Below are positions 10,283 through 21,000 of a DNA stretch of 64,000 nt, in pieces. The translations under genes were made by a program, and so were the position numbers. Where the stretch lies: NCBI RefSeq assembly GCF_040115645.1, contig NW_027096046.1, positions 248,001 to 312,000 on the forward strand, written 5' to 3'. Source of the DNA: Euwallacea fornicatus. Taxonomy: Eukaryota; Arthropoda; Insecta; Coleoptera; Curculionidae. How positions within the stretch are numbered: position 1 is the first letter of the stretch; the number at the start of each line of letters is the position of its first letter. The notes under the pieces are model-generated. The model was not told the DNA's origin and ran no database searches. It saw only the letters and a program-made list of their open reading frames with translations.

Positions 10283-12941
10283 AAACAGCAGCAATCTTAG
10301 GATCATGGAATGGAACTCTAATGGACTAGCACAACACAAACAAGAGCTTCAAGTAATATTAAATTTAGAAAATATCGATATATGTTTAATCTCTGAGACT
10401 CACCTCACTTCTGAGTCATTCATTAAATTTCAAGGATATGATTTGTATCACACGACACATCCAGATAATGCACCCCGAGGGGGTAGTGCCGTTATAATTA
10501 AGAAGACCATTCAACACGGAGAAGACCTCAAATATCAAACAGAAGAATTTCAAGCCACTTCTGTAAAAGTGAAAACTAAAACATGTGAAATTATTGTCTG
10601 CGCAGTCTACTGTCCTCCTAGACATGCCTTAAAAAAAGAACAATATCTACATTTTCTACGTAACTATGGCTTTAGATTTATCATTGGAGGAGATTTCAAT
10701 GCCAAACATATTCAGTGGGGATCCAGGATTTCAAACACAAAAGGAAAAGAATTGCTGCAAGCAATAAATCAGCTTAATTGTAAACCGTTGTCGACTGGTA
10801 AACCTACTTATTGGCCAACTGACCCAAACAAAACTCCTGATTTGATTGACTTCTTTATTACGCGAAATGTGTCCTTCAACTGTATGCATGTGGAGGAAAC
10901 TTACGACATGAATTCAGATCACTCCCCAATTCTACTCAAGCTGAATGACAGTATTATACAAAAAGAAGCATCTCCCCGGTTAACTAATAAAGTAACTGAC
11001 TGGCAGAGCTTCAAACTTCAACTGGAAAATGCCATAAACTTGTCAGCTTCATTGAAAAATGAGTTGGAACTAGACAATGAAGTAGAAAATTTTGTCGTCT
11101 CAATTCAGCAAGCTGCCTGGAATAATACTCCCCATATTACTTATCGTCCGTATGGCACAACATATCCAAAAGAGATACGCACGTTAGTCTCTGAAAAAAG
11201 AAAACTTAGAAAAACCTGGCATCGGTCTAGATGCCCGGCTGATAAAACTAGACTAAATAATGCAAATCAACATCTGAAAAGAGTAATTCAAAATTTTAAA
11301 AGTGACAAACTTAGCAACTTTCTAAGTGAATTATCGAATGATGCAAAAACCGAATATTCAGTTTGGAAGGTTACAGCAAAGTCAAAACGACCCATAGTGC
11401 AACAATCACCAATTAGGAACCTCGATGGCACTTGGGCAAAAAGTAACAAACAAAAGGCAGACAGGTACGCTGAACACCTCCAAAATACCTTTCAGCCGAA
11501 TGAAGGAGACAACACACTTGACTGGACTCAATGTATAGTACTTGAAGGCTGTATCAAGCATACCAGCCCTAAAGAAATCGAGCAAGAAATCAAAGAGAAT
11601 ATCAATCCTAAGAAGGCGCCTGGATTTGACCTAATTACCGGAGAAATCCTGAAACAACTCCCACGTAAGGCAATTATAAAATTATGTCACCTTATTAATG
11701 CATCATTTCGGCTGAATTACGTACCTAGAGTATGGAAGGTAGCTGAAGTTATTATGATTCCCAAACCTGGAAAACCGCCAACGGAAGCCTCATCGTACAG
11801 GCCAATTTCATTACTACCCGTAATTTCAAAGGTTTTTGAGAAAATACTGTTGAAGCGACTTAAACCTATAATTGAAGAGAAAAACTTAATCCCTTCCCAT
11901 CAATTTGGATTCAGAGAAAAACATTCTACCATTGATCAAGTTCATAGAATCATTGATGTGATAGAAAAATCATTAGAAAACAAAAAAGTTTGCTCTACCA
12001 TCTTCCTTGATGTGGCGCAAGCTTTCGATAAAGTATGGCATGAAGGACTTATTCACAAACTAACCAAGTTCCTACCCAAACCATTCGCTCTATTACTAAA
12101 ATCATATATTTCTGATAGAGCATTTAGAATAAAACAAGAAGATTCTTACTCTGACCTAAAAGAGATTAAGGCAGGGGTACCACAGGGAAGTGTGTTGGGA
12201 CCAATGCTATACTTGTTGTATACCTCTGATATACCTACATTAGAACTTGACACCATAGCAACTTTTGCTGATGATACTGCCCTTATGGAGGTGGGCGAAA
12301 ATTACGAAGACGCGGCAGCAAGCTTGCAAGCAACAGTGAATAAAATCGCCACCTGGACCAGACAATGGCGAATTAAATTGAACGGCACGAAGTCTGTTCA
12401 CATTAATTTTACAAACAAAAGAAACAATTATATTCCGATTTATATTGATGATATACAAATACCATATGCTAACACTGCAAAATATTTAGGTATGACGTTA
12501 GACGCTAAACTACGATGGAAAGCTCACATCAAAAAGAAAAGGGAAGAACTCAATATTAAATTTGGAAAAATGTATTGGCTGCTAGGAAGAAACTCTTCTT
12601 TATCAGTATACAACAAAGTACTACTGTACAATCAAGTTTTGAAGCCTGTATGGTCGTATGGAATCCAACTCTGGGGATGTGCAAGAAAAAACAACGTGGA
12701 CATAATCCAACGATTTCAAAATAAAGTGCTAAGGTGTATTGTCAACGCACCTTGGTACTTTAGAAATAGTGACCTTCACAGAGACCTGGGTGTGGACACC
12801 GTCAGCGAAACCGTCAATAAAGTTGCGAGAAGACATGAACAACGACTTCTGCAGCACACCAACGTGGAAGCTATCCAACTCCTAGACAACACTAACCTGA
12901 CCAGACGACTCAAGAGGATCAAGCCCTTCGAGCTAGTTTAG
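10275..12941 (+). CDS. ORF2: APE endonuclease and reverse transcriptase of a Jockey-like LINE
   Basis: From the first in-frame ATG (10275) this encodes 888 residues, about the usual length for the clade; the frame is open further upstream but lacks an earlier ATG. The N-terminal endonuclease shows WNSNG (13-17), ISETHL with the catalytic Glu at 41, GGDFNAKH (138-145), Asp192 in DLIDFF, and SDHSP with Asp215 and His216. The reverse transcriptase follows: NPKKAPGFD (about 444-452), RPISLLP, LDVAQAFDKVW with Asp579, GVPQGSVLGP (634-643) and the FADD box with Asp666 and Asp667. The tail carries VLKPVWSYGIQLWG and NAPWYFRNSDLHRDLG. No RNase H domain follows. All catalytic residues are present. By family, it nicks one DNA strand and primes reverse transcription at the nick. 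It overlaps ORF1 by 8 nt (ATGGCTAA) in the +1 frame, suggesting coupled termination and reinitiation. Confidence 0.95.
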   Translation: MAKNSSNLRIMEWNSNGLAQHKQELQVILNLENIDICLISETHLTSESFIKFQGYDLYHTTHPDNAPRGGSAVIIKKTIQHGEDLKYQTEEFQATSVKVKTKTCEIIVCAVYCPPRHALKKEQYLHFLRNYGFRFIIGGDFNAKHIQWGSRISNTKGKELLQAINQLNCKPLSTGKPTYWPTDPNKTPDLIDFFITRNVSFNCMHVEETYDMNSDHSPILLKLNDSIIQKEASPRLTNKVTDWQSFKLQLENAINLSASLKNELELDNEVENFVVSIQQAAWNNTPHITYRPYGTTYPKEIRTLVSEKRKLRKTWHRSRCPADKTRLNNANQHLKRVIQNFKSDKLSNFLSELSNDAKTEYSVWKVTAKSKRPIVQQSPIRNLDGTWAKSNKQKADRYAEHLQNTFQPNEGDNTLDWTQCIVLEGCIKHTSPKEIEQEIKENINPKKAPGFDLITGEILKQLPRKAIIKLCHLINASFRLNYVPRVWKVAEVIMIPKPGKPPTEASSYRPISLLPVISKVFEKILLKRLKPIIEEKNLIPSHQFGFREKHSTIDQVHRIIDVIEKSLENKKVCSTIFLDVAQAFDKVWHEGLIHKLTKFLPKPFALLLKSYISDRAFRIKQEDSYSDLKEIKAGVPQGSVLGPMLYLLYTSDIPTLELDTIATFADDTALMEVGENYEDAAASLQATVNKIATWTRQWRIKLNGTKSVHINFTNKRNNYIPIYIDDIQIPYANTAKYLGMTLDAKLRWKAHIKKKREELNIKFGKMYWLLGRNSSLSVYNKVLLYNQVLKPVWSYGIQLWGCARKNNVDIIQRFQNKVLRCIVNAPWYFRNSDLHRDLGVDTVSETVNKVARRHEQRLLQHTNVEAIQLLDNTNLTRRLKRIKPFELV

Positions 12942-13105
12942 TGTGTGCATAGTGGAAACAAAGCGAATTTTCACGCGTCAATTTTATATTAGAACCTAAG
13001 GACTACTAATTAACTACTAATTAGTGACCCCTAAATGTAGCTAAGGCATATTAATATTAGAACAAAATTACTCATTGATCATTCTCTGATCAGATTGTAA
13101 TTCCC

Positions 13106-13134
13106 TTAAAATGCTTCTGGAAGAAGCGTTTTAA
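13106..13134 (+). other. 3'-terminal hairpin, 13-bp stem with GGA loop
   Basis: TTAAAATGCTTCT (13106-13118) pairs with AGAAGCGTTTTAA (13122-13134) around a GGA loop. Twelve Watson-Crick pairs and one G-U pair (13112 with 13128) form without bulges. The 3' arm overlaps the first two bases of AATAAA, so the structure sits 7 nt from the tail. It could be an RNA feature recognised by the ORF2 protein or affect 3'-end processing. Structure is seen; function is inferred. Confidence 0.75.
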
Positions 13135-13138
13135 TAAA
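13133..13138 (+). promoter_or_regulatory. Polyadenylation signal AATAAA
   Basis: A canonical AATAAA lies 3 nt before the start of the poly(A) run, closer than in host mRNAs (10-30 nt), as is common at LINE 3' ends where the tail begins right after the signal. Confidence 0.7.
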
Positions 13139-13141
13139 TAT

Positions 13142-13168
13142 AAAAAAAAAAAAAAAAAAAAAAAAAAA
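13142..13168 (+). other. Poly(A) tail of the retrotransposon
   Basis: An uninterrupted run of 27 A residues ends exactly at the 3' target-site duplication. The last A may belong to the duplication. A pure, long tail implies recent insertion, because such tracts quickly shorten and gather substitutions. Confidence 0.93.
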
Positions 13169-13178
13169 TGTGCTCAAA
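13169..13178. repeat. Target-site duplication, 3' copy
   Basis: TGTGCTCAAA, identical to 8811-8820, and the first bases of the resumed satellite. Removing the element and one copy restores an uninterrupted 176-bp monomer, which proves the boundaries. Confidence 0.95.
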
Positions 13179-14752
13179 CACACAACTTTTGTGACTTTTC
13201 AAACTTTGAAGCTCGATAACTTTGGCAAATGTGGACCAAATTTGTTAACCAATGTGTCAAATTAATCAGCTCGACGAGATCTTTAAAATGACACAACAAT
13301 TCATGATTGCATCTTGTTGAATTTCCAAGAAAAATAGTACTTTATGTGCTCAAACACACAACTTTTGTGACTTTTCCAATTTTGAAGCTCGATAACTTTG
13401 GCAAATGAAGACCAAATTTGTTAAACAAAGTGTCAAATTAATCAGCTCGACGAGATTTTGAAGATGTCACTACACATCATGATTGCATCTTGTTGAATTT
13501 CCAAGAAAAATAGTACTTTATGTGCTCAAACACACAACTTTTGTGACTTTTCCAATTTTGAAGCTCGATAACTTTGGCAAATGTGGACCAAATTTGTTAA
13601 CCATAGTGTCAAATTAATCAGCTCGACGAGATCTTTAAAATGACACAACAATTCATGATTGCATCTTGTTGAATTTCCAAGAAAAATAGTACTTTATGTG
13701 CTCAAACACACAACTTTTGTGACTTTTCAAACTTTGAAGCTCGATAACTTTGGCAAATGTGGACCAAATTTGTTAACCAATGTGTCAAATTAATCAGCTC
13801 GACGAGATCTTTAAAATGACACAACAATTCATGATTGCATCTTGTTGAATTTCCAAGAAAAATAGTACTTTATGTGCTCAAACACACAACTTTTGTGACT
13901 TTTCCAATTTTGAAGCTCGATAACTTTGGCAAATGAAGACCAAATTTGTTAAACAAAGTGTCAAATTAATCAGCTCGACGAGATTTTGAAGATGTCACTA
14001 CACATCATGATTGCATCTTGTTGAATTTCCAAGAAAAATAGTACTTTATGTGCTCAAACACACAACTTTTGTGACTTTTCAAACTTTGAAGCTCGATAGC
14101 TTCGGCAAATGAAGACCAAATTTGTTAACCATAGTGTCAAATTAATCAGCTCGACGAGATTTTGAAGATGTCACAACACATCATGATTGCATCTTGTTGA
14201 ATTTCCAAGAAAAATAGTACTTTATGTGCTCAAACACACAACTTTTGTGACTTTTCCAATTTTGAAGCTCGATAACTTTGGCAAATGTGGACCAAATTTG
14301 TTAACCAAAGTGTCAAATTAATCAGCTCGACGAGATCTTTAAAATGACACAACAATTCATGATTGCATCTTGTTGAATTTCCAAGAAAAATAGTACTTTA
14401 TGTGCTCAAACACACAACTTTTGTGACTTTTCAAACTTTGAAGCTCGATAACTTTGGCAAATGTGGACCAAATTTGTTAACCAAAGTGTCAAATTAATCA
14501 GCTCGACGAGATTTTGAAGATGTCACAACACATCATGATTGCATCTTGTTGAATTTCCAAGAAAAATAGTACTTTATTTGCCCAAACACACAACTTTTGT
14601 GACTTTTCAAACTTTGAAGCTCGATAACTTTGGCAAATGTGGACCAAATTTGTTAACCAAAGTGTCAAATTAATCAGCTCGACGAGATCTTTAAAATGAC
14701 ACAACAATTCATGATTGCATCTTGTTGAATTTCCAAGAAAAATAGTACTTTA

Positions 14753-14926
14753 TGTGCTCAAACACAACTTTTGTGACTTTTCCAATTTTGAAGCTCGATA
14801 ACTTTGGCAAATGTGGACCAAATTTGTTAACCAAAGTGTCAAAGTAATCACCTCAACGAGATTTTGAAGATGTCACAACACATCATGATTACATCTTGTT
14901 GAACTTCCAGGACAAATAGTACTTTA
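14753..14926. repeat. 174-bp monomer with a 2-nt deletion
   Basis: CTCAAACACAACTT replaces CTCAAACACACAACTT, losing one CA of a short CA run. The array continues in the new register, so this is a simple replication-slippage deletion. The unit also carries the ATCACCTCAACG and GGACAAATAG variants. Confidence 0.9.
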
Positions 14927-15059
14927 TGTGCTCAAACACACAACTTTTGTGACTTTTCAAACTTTGAAGCTCGATAACTTTGGCAAATGTGGACCAAATT
15001 TGTTAACCAAAGTGTCAAATTAATCAGCTCGACGAGATCTTTAAAATGACACAACAACT

Positions 15060-18000
15060 CATGATTGCATCTTGTTGAATTTCCAAGAAAAATAGTACTT
15101 TATGTGCTCAAACACACAACTTTTGTGACTTTTCAAACTTTGAAGCTCGATAACTTTGGCAAATGTGGACCAAATTTGTTAACCAAAGTGTCAAATTAAT
15201 CAGCTCGACGAGAATTTGAAGATGACACAACAATTCATGATTGCATCTTGTTGAATTTCCAAGAAAAATAGCACTTTATGTGCTCAAACACACAACTTTT
15301 GTGACTTTTCAAACTTTGAAGCTCGATAACTTTGGCAAATGTGGACCAAATTTGTTAACCAAAGTGTCAAATTAATCAGCTCGACGAGATTTTGAAGATG
15401 TCACAACACATCATGATTGCATCTTGTTGAATTTCCAAGAAAAATAGTACTTTATGTGCTCAAACACACAACTTTTGTGACTTTTCCAATTTTGAAGCTC
15501 GATAACTTTGGCAAATGTGGACCAAATTTGTTAACCAATGTGTCAAATTAATCAGCTCGACGAGATCTTTAAAATGACACAACAATTCATGATTGCATCT
15601 TGTTGAATTTCCAAGAAAAATAGTACTTTATGTGCTCAAACACACAACTTTTGTGACTTTTCCAATTTTGAAGCTCGATAACTTTGGCAAATGAAGACCA
15701 AATTTGTTAAACAAAGTGTCAAATTAATCAGCTCGACGAGATCTTTAAAATGACACAACAATTCATGATTCCATCTTGTTGAATTTCCAAGAAAAATAGT
15801 ACTTTATGTGCTCAAACACACAACTTTTGTGACTTTTCAAACTTTGAAGCTCGATAACTTTGGCAAATGAAGACCAAATTTGTTAAACAAAGTGTCAAAT
15901 TAATCAGCTCGACGAGATCTTTAAAATGACACAACAATTCATGATTGCTTCTTGTTGAATTTCCAAGAAAAATAGTACTTTATGTGCTCAAACACACAAC
16001 TTTTGTGACTTTTCAAACTTTGAAGCTCGATAGCTTCGGCAAATGAAGACCAAATTTGTTAAGCAAAGTGTCAAAGTAATCAGCTCGGCAAGGTTATGAA
16101 GATGTCACAACACATCATGATTACATCTTGTTGAACTTCCAAGAAAAATAGTACTTTATGTGCTCAAACACACAACTTTTGTGACTTTTCCAATTTTGAA
16201 GCTCGATAACTTTGGCAAATGTGGACCAAATTTGTTAACCAAAGTGTCAAATTAATCAGCTCGACGAGATCTTTAAAATGACACAACAACTCATGATTGC
16301 ATCTTGTTGAATTTCCAAGAAAAATAGTACTTTATGTGCTCAAACACACAACTTTTGTGACTTTTCAAACTTTGAAGCTCGATAACTTTGGCAAATGTGG
16401 ACCAAATTTGTTAACCAAAGTGTCAAATTAATCAGCTCGACGAGATTTTGAAGATGTCACAACACATCATGATTGTATCTTGTTGAATTTCCAAGAAAAA
16501 TAGTACTTTATGTGCTCAAACACACAACTTTTGTGACTTTTCAAAATTTGAAGCTCGACAACTTTGACAAATGTGGACCAAATTTGTTAACCAAAGTGTC
16601 AAATTAATCAGCTCGACGAGATCTTTAAAATGACACAACAATTCATGATTGCATCTTGTTGAATTTCCAAGAAAAATAGTACTTTATGTGCTCAAACACA
16701 CAACTTTTGTGACTTTTCAAACTTTGAAGCTCGATAACTTTGGCAAATGTGGACCAAATTTGTTAACCACAGTGTCAAATTAATCAGCTCGACGAGATTT
16801 TGAAGATGACACAACAATTCATGATTGCATCTTGTTGAATTCCCAAGAAAAATAGCACTTTATGTGCTCAAACACACAACTTTTGTGACTTTTCAAACTT
16901 TGAAGCTCGATAACTTTGGCAAATGTGGACCAAATTTGTTAACCAAAGTGTCAAATTAATCAGCTCGACGAGATTTTGAAGATGTCACAACACATCATGA
17001 TTGCATCTTGTTGAATTTCCAAGAAAAATAGTACTTTATGTGCTCAAACACACAACTTTTGTGACTTTTCCAATTTTGAAGCTCGATAACTTTGGCAAAT
17101 GTGGACCAAATTTGTTAACCAATGTGTCAAATTAATCAGCTCGACGAGATCTTTAAAATGACACAACAATTCATGATTGCATCTTGTTGAATTTCCAAGA
17201 AAAATAGTACTTTATGTGCTCAAACACACAACTTTTGTGACTTTTCCAATTTTGAAGCTCGATAACTTTGGCAAATGAAGACCAAATTTGTTAAACAAAG
17301 TGTCAAATTAATCAGCTCGACGAGATCTTTAAAATGACACAACAATTCATGATTCCATCTTGTTGAATTTCCAAGAAAAATAGTACTTTATGTGCTCAAA
17401 CACACAACTTTTGTGACTTTTCAAACTTTGAAGCTCGATAACTTTGGCAAATGTGGACCAAATTTGTTAACCAAAGTGTCAAATTAATCAGCTCGACGAG
17501 ATCTTTAAAATGACACAACAATTCATGATTGCATCTTGTTGAATTTCCAAGAAAAATAGTACTTTATGTGCTCAAACACACAACTTTTGTGACTTTTCCA
17601 ATTTTGAAGCTCGATAACTTTGGCAAATGAAGACCAAATTTGTTAACCAAAGTGTCAAAGTAATCAGCTCGACGAGATCTTTAAAATGACACAACAATTC
17701 ATGATTGCTTCTTGTTGAATTTCCAAGAAAAATAGTACTTTATGTGCTCAAACACACAACTTTTGTGACTTTTCAAACTTTGAAGCTCGATAGCTTCGAC
17801 AAATGAAGACCAAATTTGTTAAGCAAAGTGTCAAAGTAATCAGCTCGGCAAGGTTATGAAGATGTCACAACACATCATGATTACATCTTGTTGAACTTCC
17901 AAGAAAAATAGTACTTTATGTGCTCAAACACACAACTTTTGTGACTTTTCCAATTTTGAAGCTCGATAACTTTGGCAAATGTGGACCAAATTTGTTAACC
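15060..18000. repeat. 9-mer (1,584-bp) higher-order repeat, about two copies
   Basis: The variant ATAGCAC at 15271 recurs at 16855, and ATTCCATC at 15771 recurs at 17355, both exactly 1,584 bp (9 monomers) apart, with the units between in the same subfamily order. The limits are approximate, and single-base differences are present (GAATTCCCAAG only in the second copy). Confidence 0.7.
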
Positions 18001-21000
18001 ATAGTGTCAAATTAATCAGCTCGACGAGATTTTGAAGATGTCACAACACATCATGATTGCATCTTGTTGAATTTCCAAGAAAAATAGTACTTTATGTGCT
18101 CAAACACACAACTTTTGTGACTTTTCCAATTTTGAAGCTCGATAACTTTGGCAAATGTGGACCAAATTTGTTAACCAAAGTGTCAAATTAATCAGCTCGA
18201 CGAGATCTTTAAAATGACACAACAATTCATGATTGCATCTTGTTGAATTTCCAAGAAAAATAGTACTTTATGTGCTCAAACACACAACTTTTGTGACTTT
18301 TCAAACTTTGAAGCTCGATAACTTTGGCAAATGTGGACCAAATTTGTTAACCAAAGTGTCAAATTAATCAGCTCGACGAGATTTTGAAGATGTCACAACA
18401 CATCATGATTGCATCTTGTTGAATTTCCAAGAAAAATAGTACTTTATGTGCTCAAACACACAACTTTTGTGACTTTTCCAATTTTGAAGCTCGATAACTT
18501 TGGCAAATGTGGACCAAATTTGTTAACCAATGTGTCAAATTAATCAGCTCGACGAGATCTTTAAAATGACACAACAATTCATGATTGCATCTTGTTGAAT
18601 TTCCAAGAAAAATAGTACTTTATGTGCTCAAACACACAACTTTTGTGACTTTTCCAATTTTGAAGCTCGATAACTTTGGCAAATGAAGACCAAATTTGTT
18701 AACCAAAGTGTCAAATTAATCAGCTCGACGAGATCTTTAAAATGACACAACAATTCATGATTGCTTCTTGTTGAATTTCCAAGAAAAATAGTACTTTATG
18801 TGCTCAAACACACAACTTTTGTGACTTTTCAAACTTTGAAGCTCGATAGCTTCGGCAAATGAAGACCAAATTTGTTAAGCAAAGTGTCAAAGTAATCAGC
18901 TCGACGAGATTTTGAAGATGTCACAACACATCATGATTGCATCTTGTTGAATTTCCAAGAAAAATAGTACTTTATGTGCTCAAACACACAACTTTTGTGA
19001 CTTTTCCAATTTTGAAGCTCGATAACTTTGGCAAATGAAGACCAAATTTGTTAAACAAAGTGTCAAATTAATCAGCTCGACGAGATTTTGAAGATGTCAC
19101 AACACATCATGATTGCATCTTGTTGAATTTCCAAGAAAAATAGTACTTTATGTGCTCAAACACACAACTTTTGTGACTTTTCAAATTTTGAAGCTCGATA
19201 ACTTTGGCAAATGTGGACCAAATTTGTTAACCAAAGTGTCAAATTAATCAGATCGACGAGATTTTTAAAATGACACAACACATCATGATTGCATCTTGTT
19301 GAATTTCCAAGAAAAATAGTACTTTATGTGCTCAAACACACAACTTTTGTGACTTTTCAAATTTTGAAGCTCGATAACTTTGGCAAATGTGGACCAAATT
19401 TGTTAAACAAAGTGTCAAATTAATCAGATCGACGAGATTTTGAAGATGTCACAACACATCATGATTGCATCTTGTTGAATTTCCAAGAAAAATAGTACTT
19501 TATGTGCTCAAACACACAACTTTTGTGACTTTTCAAATTTTGAAGCTCGATAACTTTGGCAAATGTGGACCAAATTTGTTAACCAAAGTGTCAAATTAAT
19601 CAGCTCGACGAGATTTTGAAGATGTCACAACACATCATGATTGCATCTTGTTGAATTTCCAAGAAAAATAGTACTTTATGTGCTCAAACACACAACTTTT
19701 GTGACTTTTCCAATTTTGAAGCTCGATAACTTTGGCAAATGAAGACCAAATTTGTTAACCAAAGTGTCCAATTAATCAGCTCGACGATATCTTTAAAATG
19801 ACATAACAATTCATGATTGCATCTTGGTGAATTTCCAAGAAAAATAGTACTTTATGTGCTCAAACACACAACTTTTGTGACTTTTCAAACTTTGAAGCTC
19901 GATAACTTTGGCAAATGTGGACCAAATTTGTTAACCAAAGTGTCAAATTAATCAGCTCGACGAGATTTTGAAGATGTCACAACACATCATGATTGCATCT
20001 TGTTGAATTTCCAAGAAAAATAGTACTTTATGTGCTCAAACACACAACTTTTGTGACTTTTCCAATTTTGAAGCTCGATAACTTTGGCAAATGAAGACCA
20101 AATTTGTTAAACAAAGTGTCAAATTAATCAGCTCGACGAGATTTTGAAGATGTCACAACACATCATGATTGCATCTTGTTGAATTTCCAAGAAAAATAGT
20201 ACTTTATGTGCTCAAACACACAACTTTTGTGACTTTTCCAATTTTGAAGCTCGATAACTTTGGCAAATGAAGACCAAATTTGTTAAACAAAGTGTCAAAT
20301 TAATCAGCTCGACGAGATTTTGAAGATGTCACAACACATCATGATTGCATCTTGTTGAATTTCCAAGAAAAATAGTACTTTATGTGCTCAAACACACAAC
20401 TTTTGTGACTTTTCCAATTTTGAAGCTCGATAACTTTGGCAAATGTGGACCAAATTTGTTAACCAAAGTGTCAAAGTAATCAGCTCGACGAGATCTTTAA
20501 AATGACACAACAATTCATGATTGCTTCTTGTTGAATTTCCAAGAAAAATAGTACTTTATGTGCTCAAACACACAACTTTTGTGACTTTTCAAACTTTGAA
20601 GCTCGATAGCTTCGACAAATGAAGACCAAATTTGTTAAGCAAAGTGTCAAAGTAATCAGCTCGGCAAGGTTATGAAGATGTCACAACACATCATGATTAC
20701 ATCTTGTTGAACTTCCAAGAAAAATAGTACTTTATGTGCTCAAACACACAACTTTTGTGACTTTTCCAATTTTGAAGCTCGATAACTTTGGCAAATGTGG
20801 ACCAAATTTGTTAACCATAGTGTCAAATTAATCAGCTCGACGAGATTTTGAAGATGTCACAACACATCATGATTGCATCTTGTTGAATTTCCAAGAAAAA
20901 TAGTACTTTATGTACTCAAACACACAACTTTTGTGACTTTTCCAATTTTGAAGCTCGATAACTTTGGCAAATGTGGACCAAATTTGTTAACCAAAGTGTC

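Larger units (their letters stand above)
12942..13141 (+). other. Retrotransposon 3' UTR
   Basis: About 200 nt of noncoding, AT-rich sequence between the ORF2 stop and the poly(A) tail. It holds an 11-bp perfect tandem duplication (ACTACTAATTA at 13002-13012 and 13013-13023), two TGATCA palindromes separated by TTCTC (13076-13092) that can pair with each other, and a strong hairpin next to the polyadenylation signal (separate entries). In LINEs this region is commonly recognised by the reverse transcriptase; which part matters here is not known. Confidence 0.85.
8821..13168 (+). mobile_element. Full-length Jockey-clade non-LTR retrotransposon (LINE)
   Basis: The 4,348-bp insertion is flanked by perfect target-site duplications and interrupts one satellite monomer. 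It has a short 5' UTR, two overlapping ORFs (Gag-like with CCHC knuckles, then endonuclease plus reverse transcriptase), a 3' UTR with AATAAA and a 27-nt poly(A) tail. There are no long terminal repeats, integrase or RNase H domain. The three-knuckle ORF1, the absence of RNase H, and an ORF2 C-terminus of the form NAPWYFRNSDLHRDLG point to the Jockey clade. Both ORFs are uninterrupted and the tail is uniform, so the copy is young and may be active. Base composition differs from the surrounding satellite, notably in a CpG-rich 5' UTR. Clade placement is from motif recognition; a tree of the reverse transcriptase domain would settle it. Confidence 0.95.

Noticed and set aside
8821..13168. LTR retrotransposon, retrovirus or R1/R2-type site-specific element
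   Set aside because: There are no terminal repeats, protease, integrase or RNase H; the element ends in poly(A) and has an APE endonuclease. The target is satellite, not rDNA.
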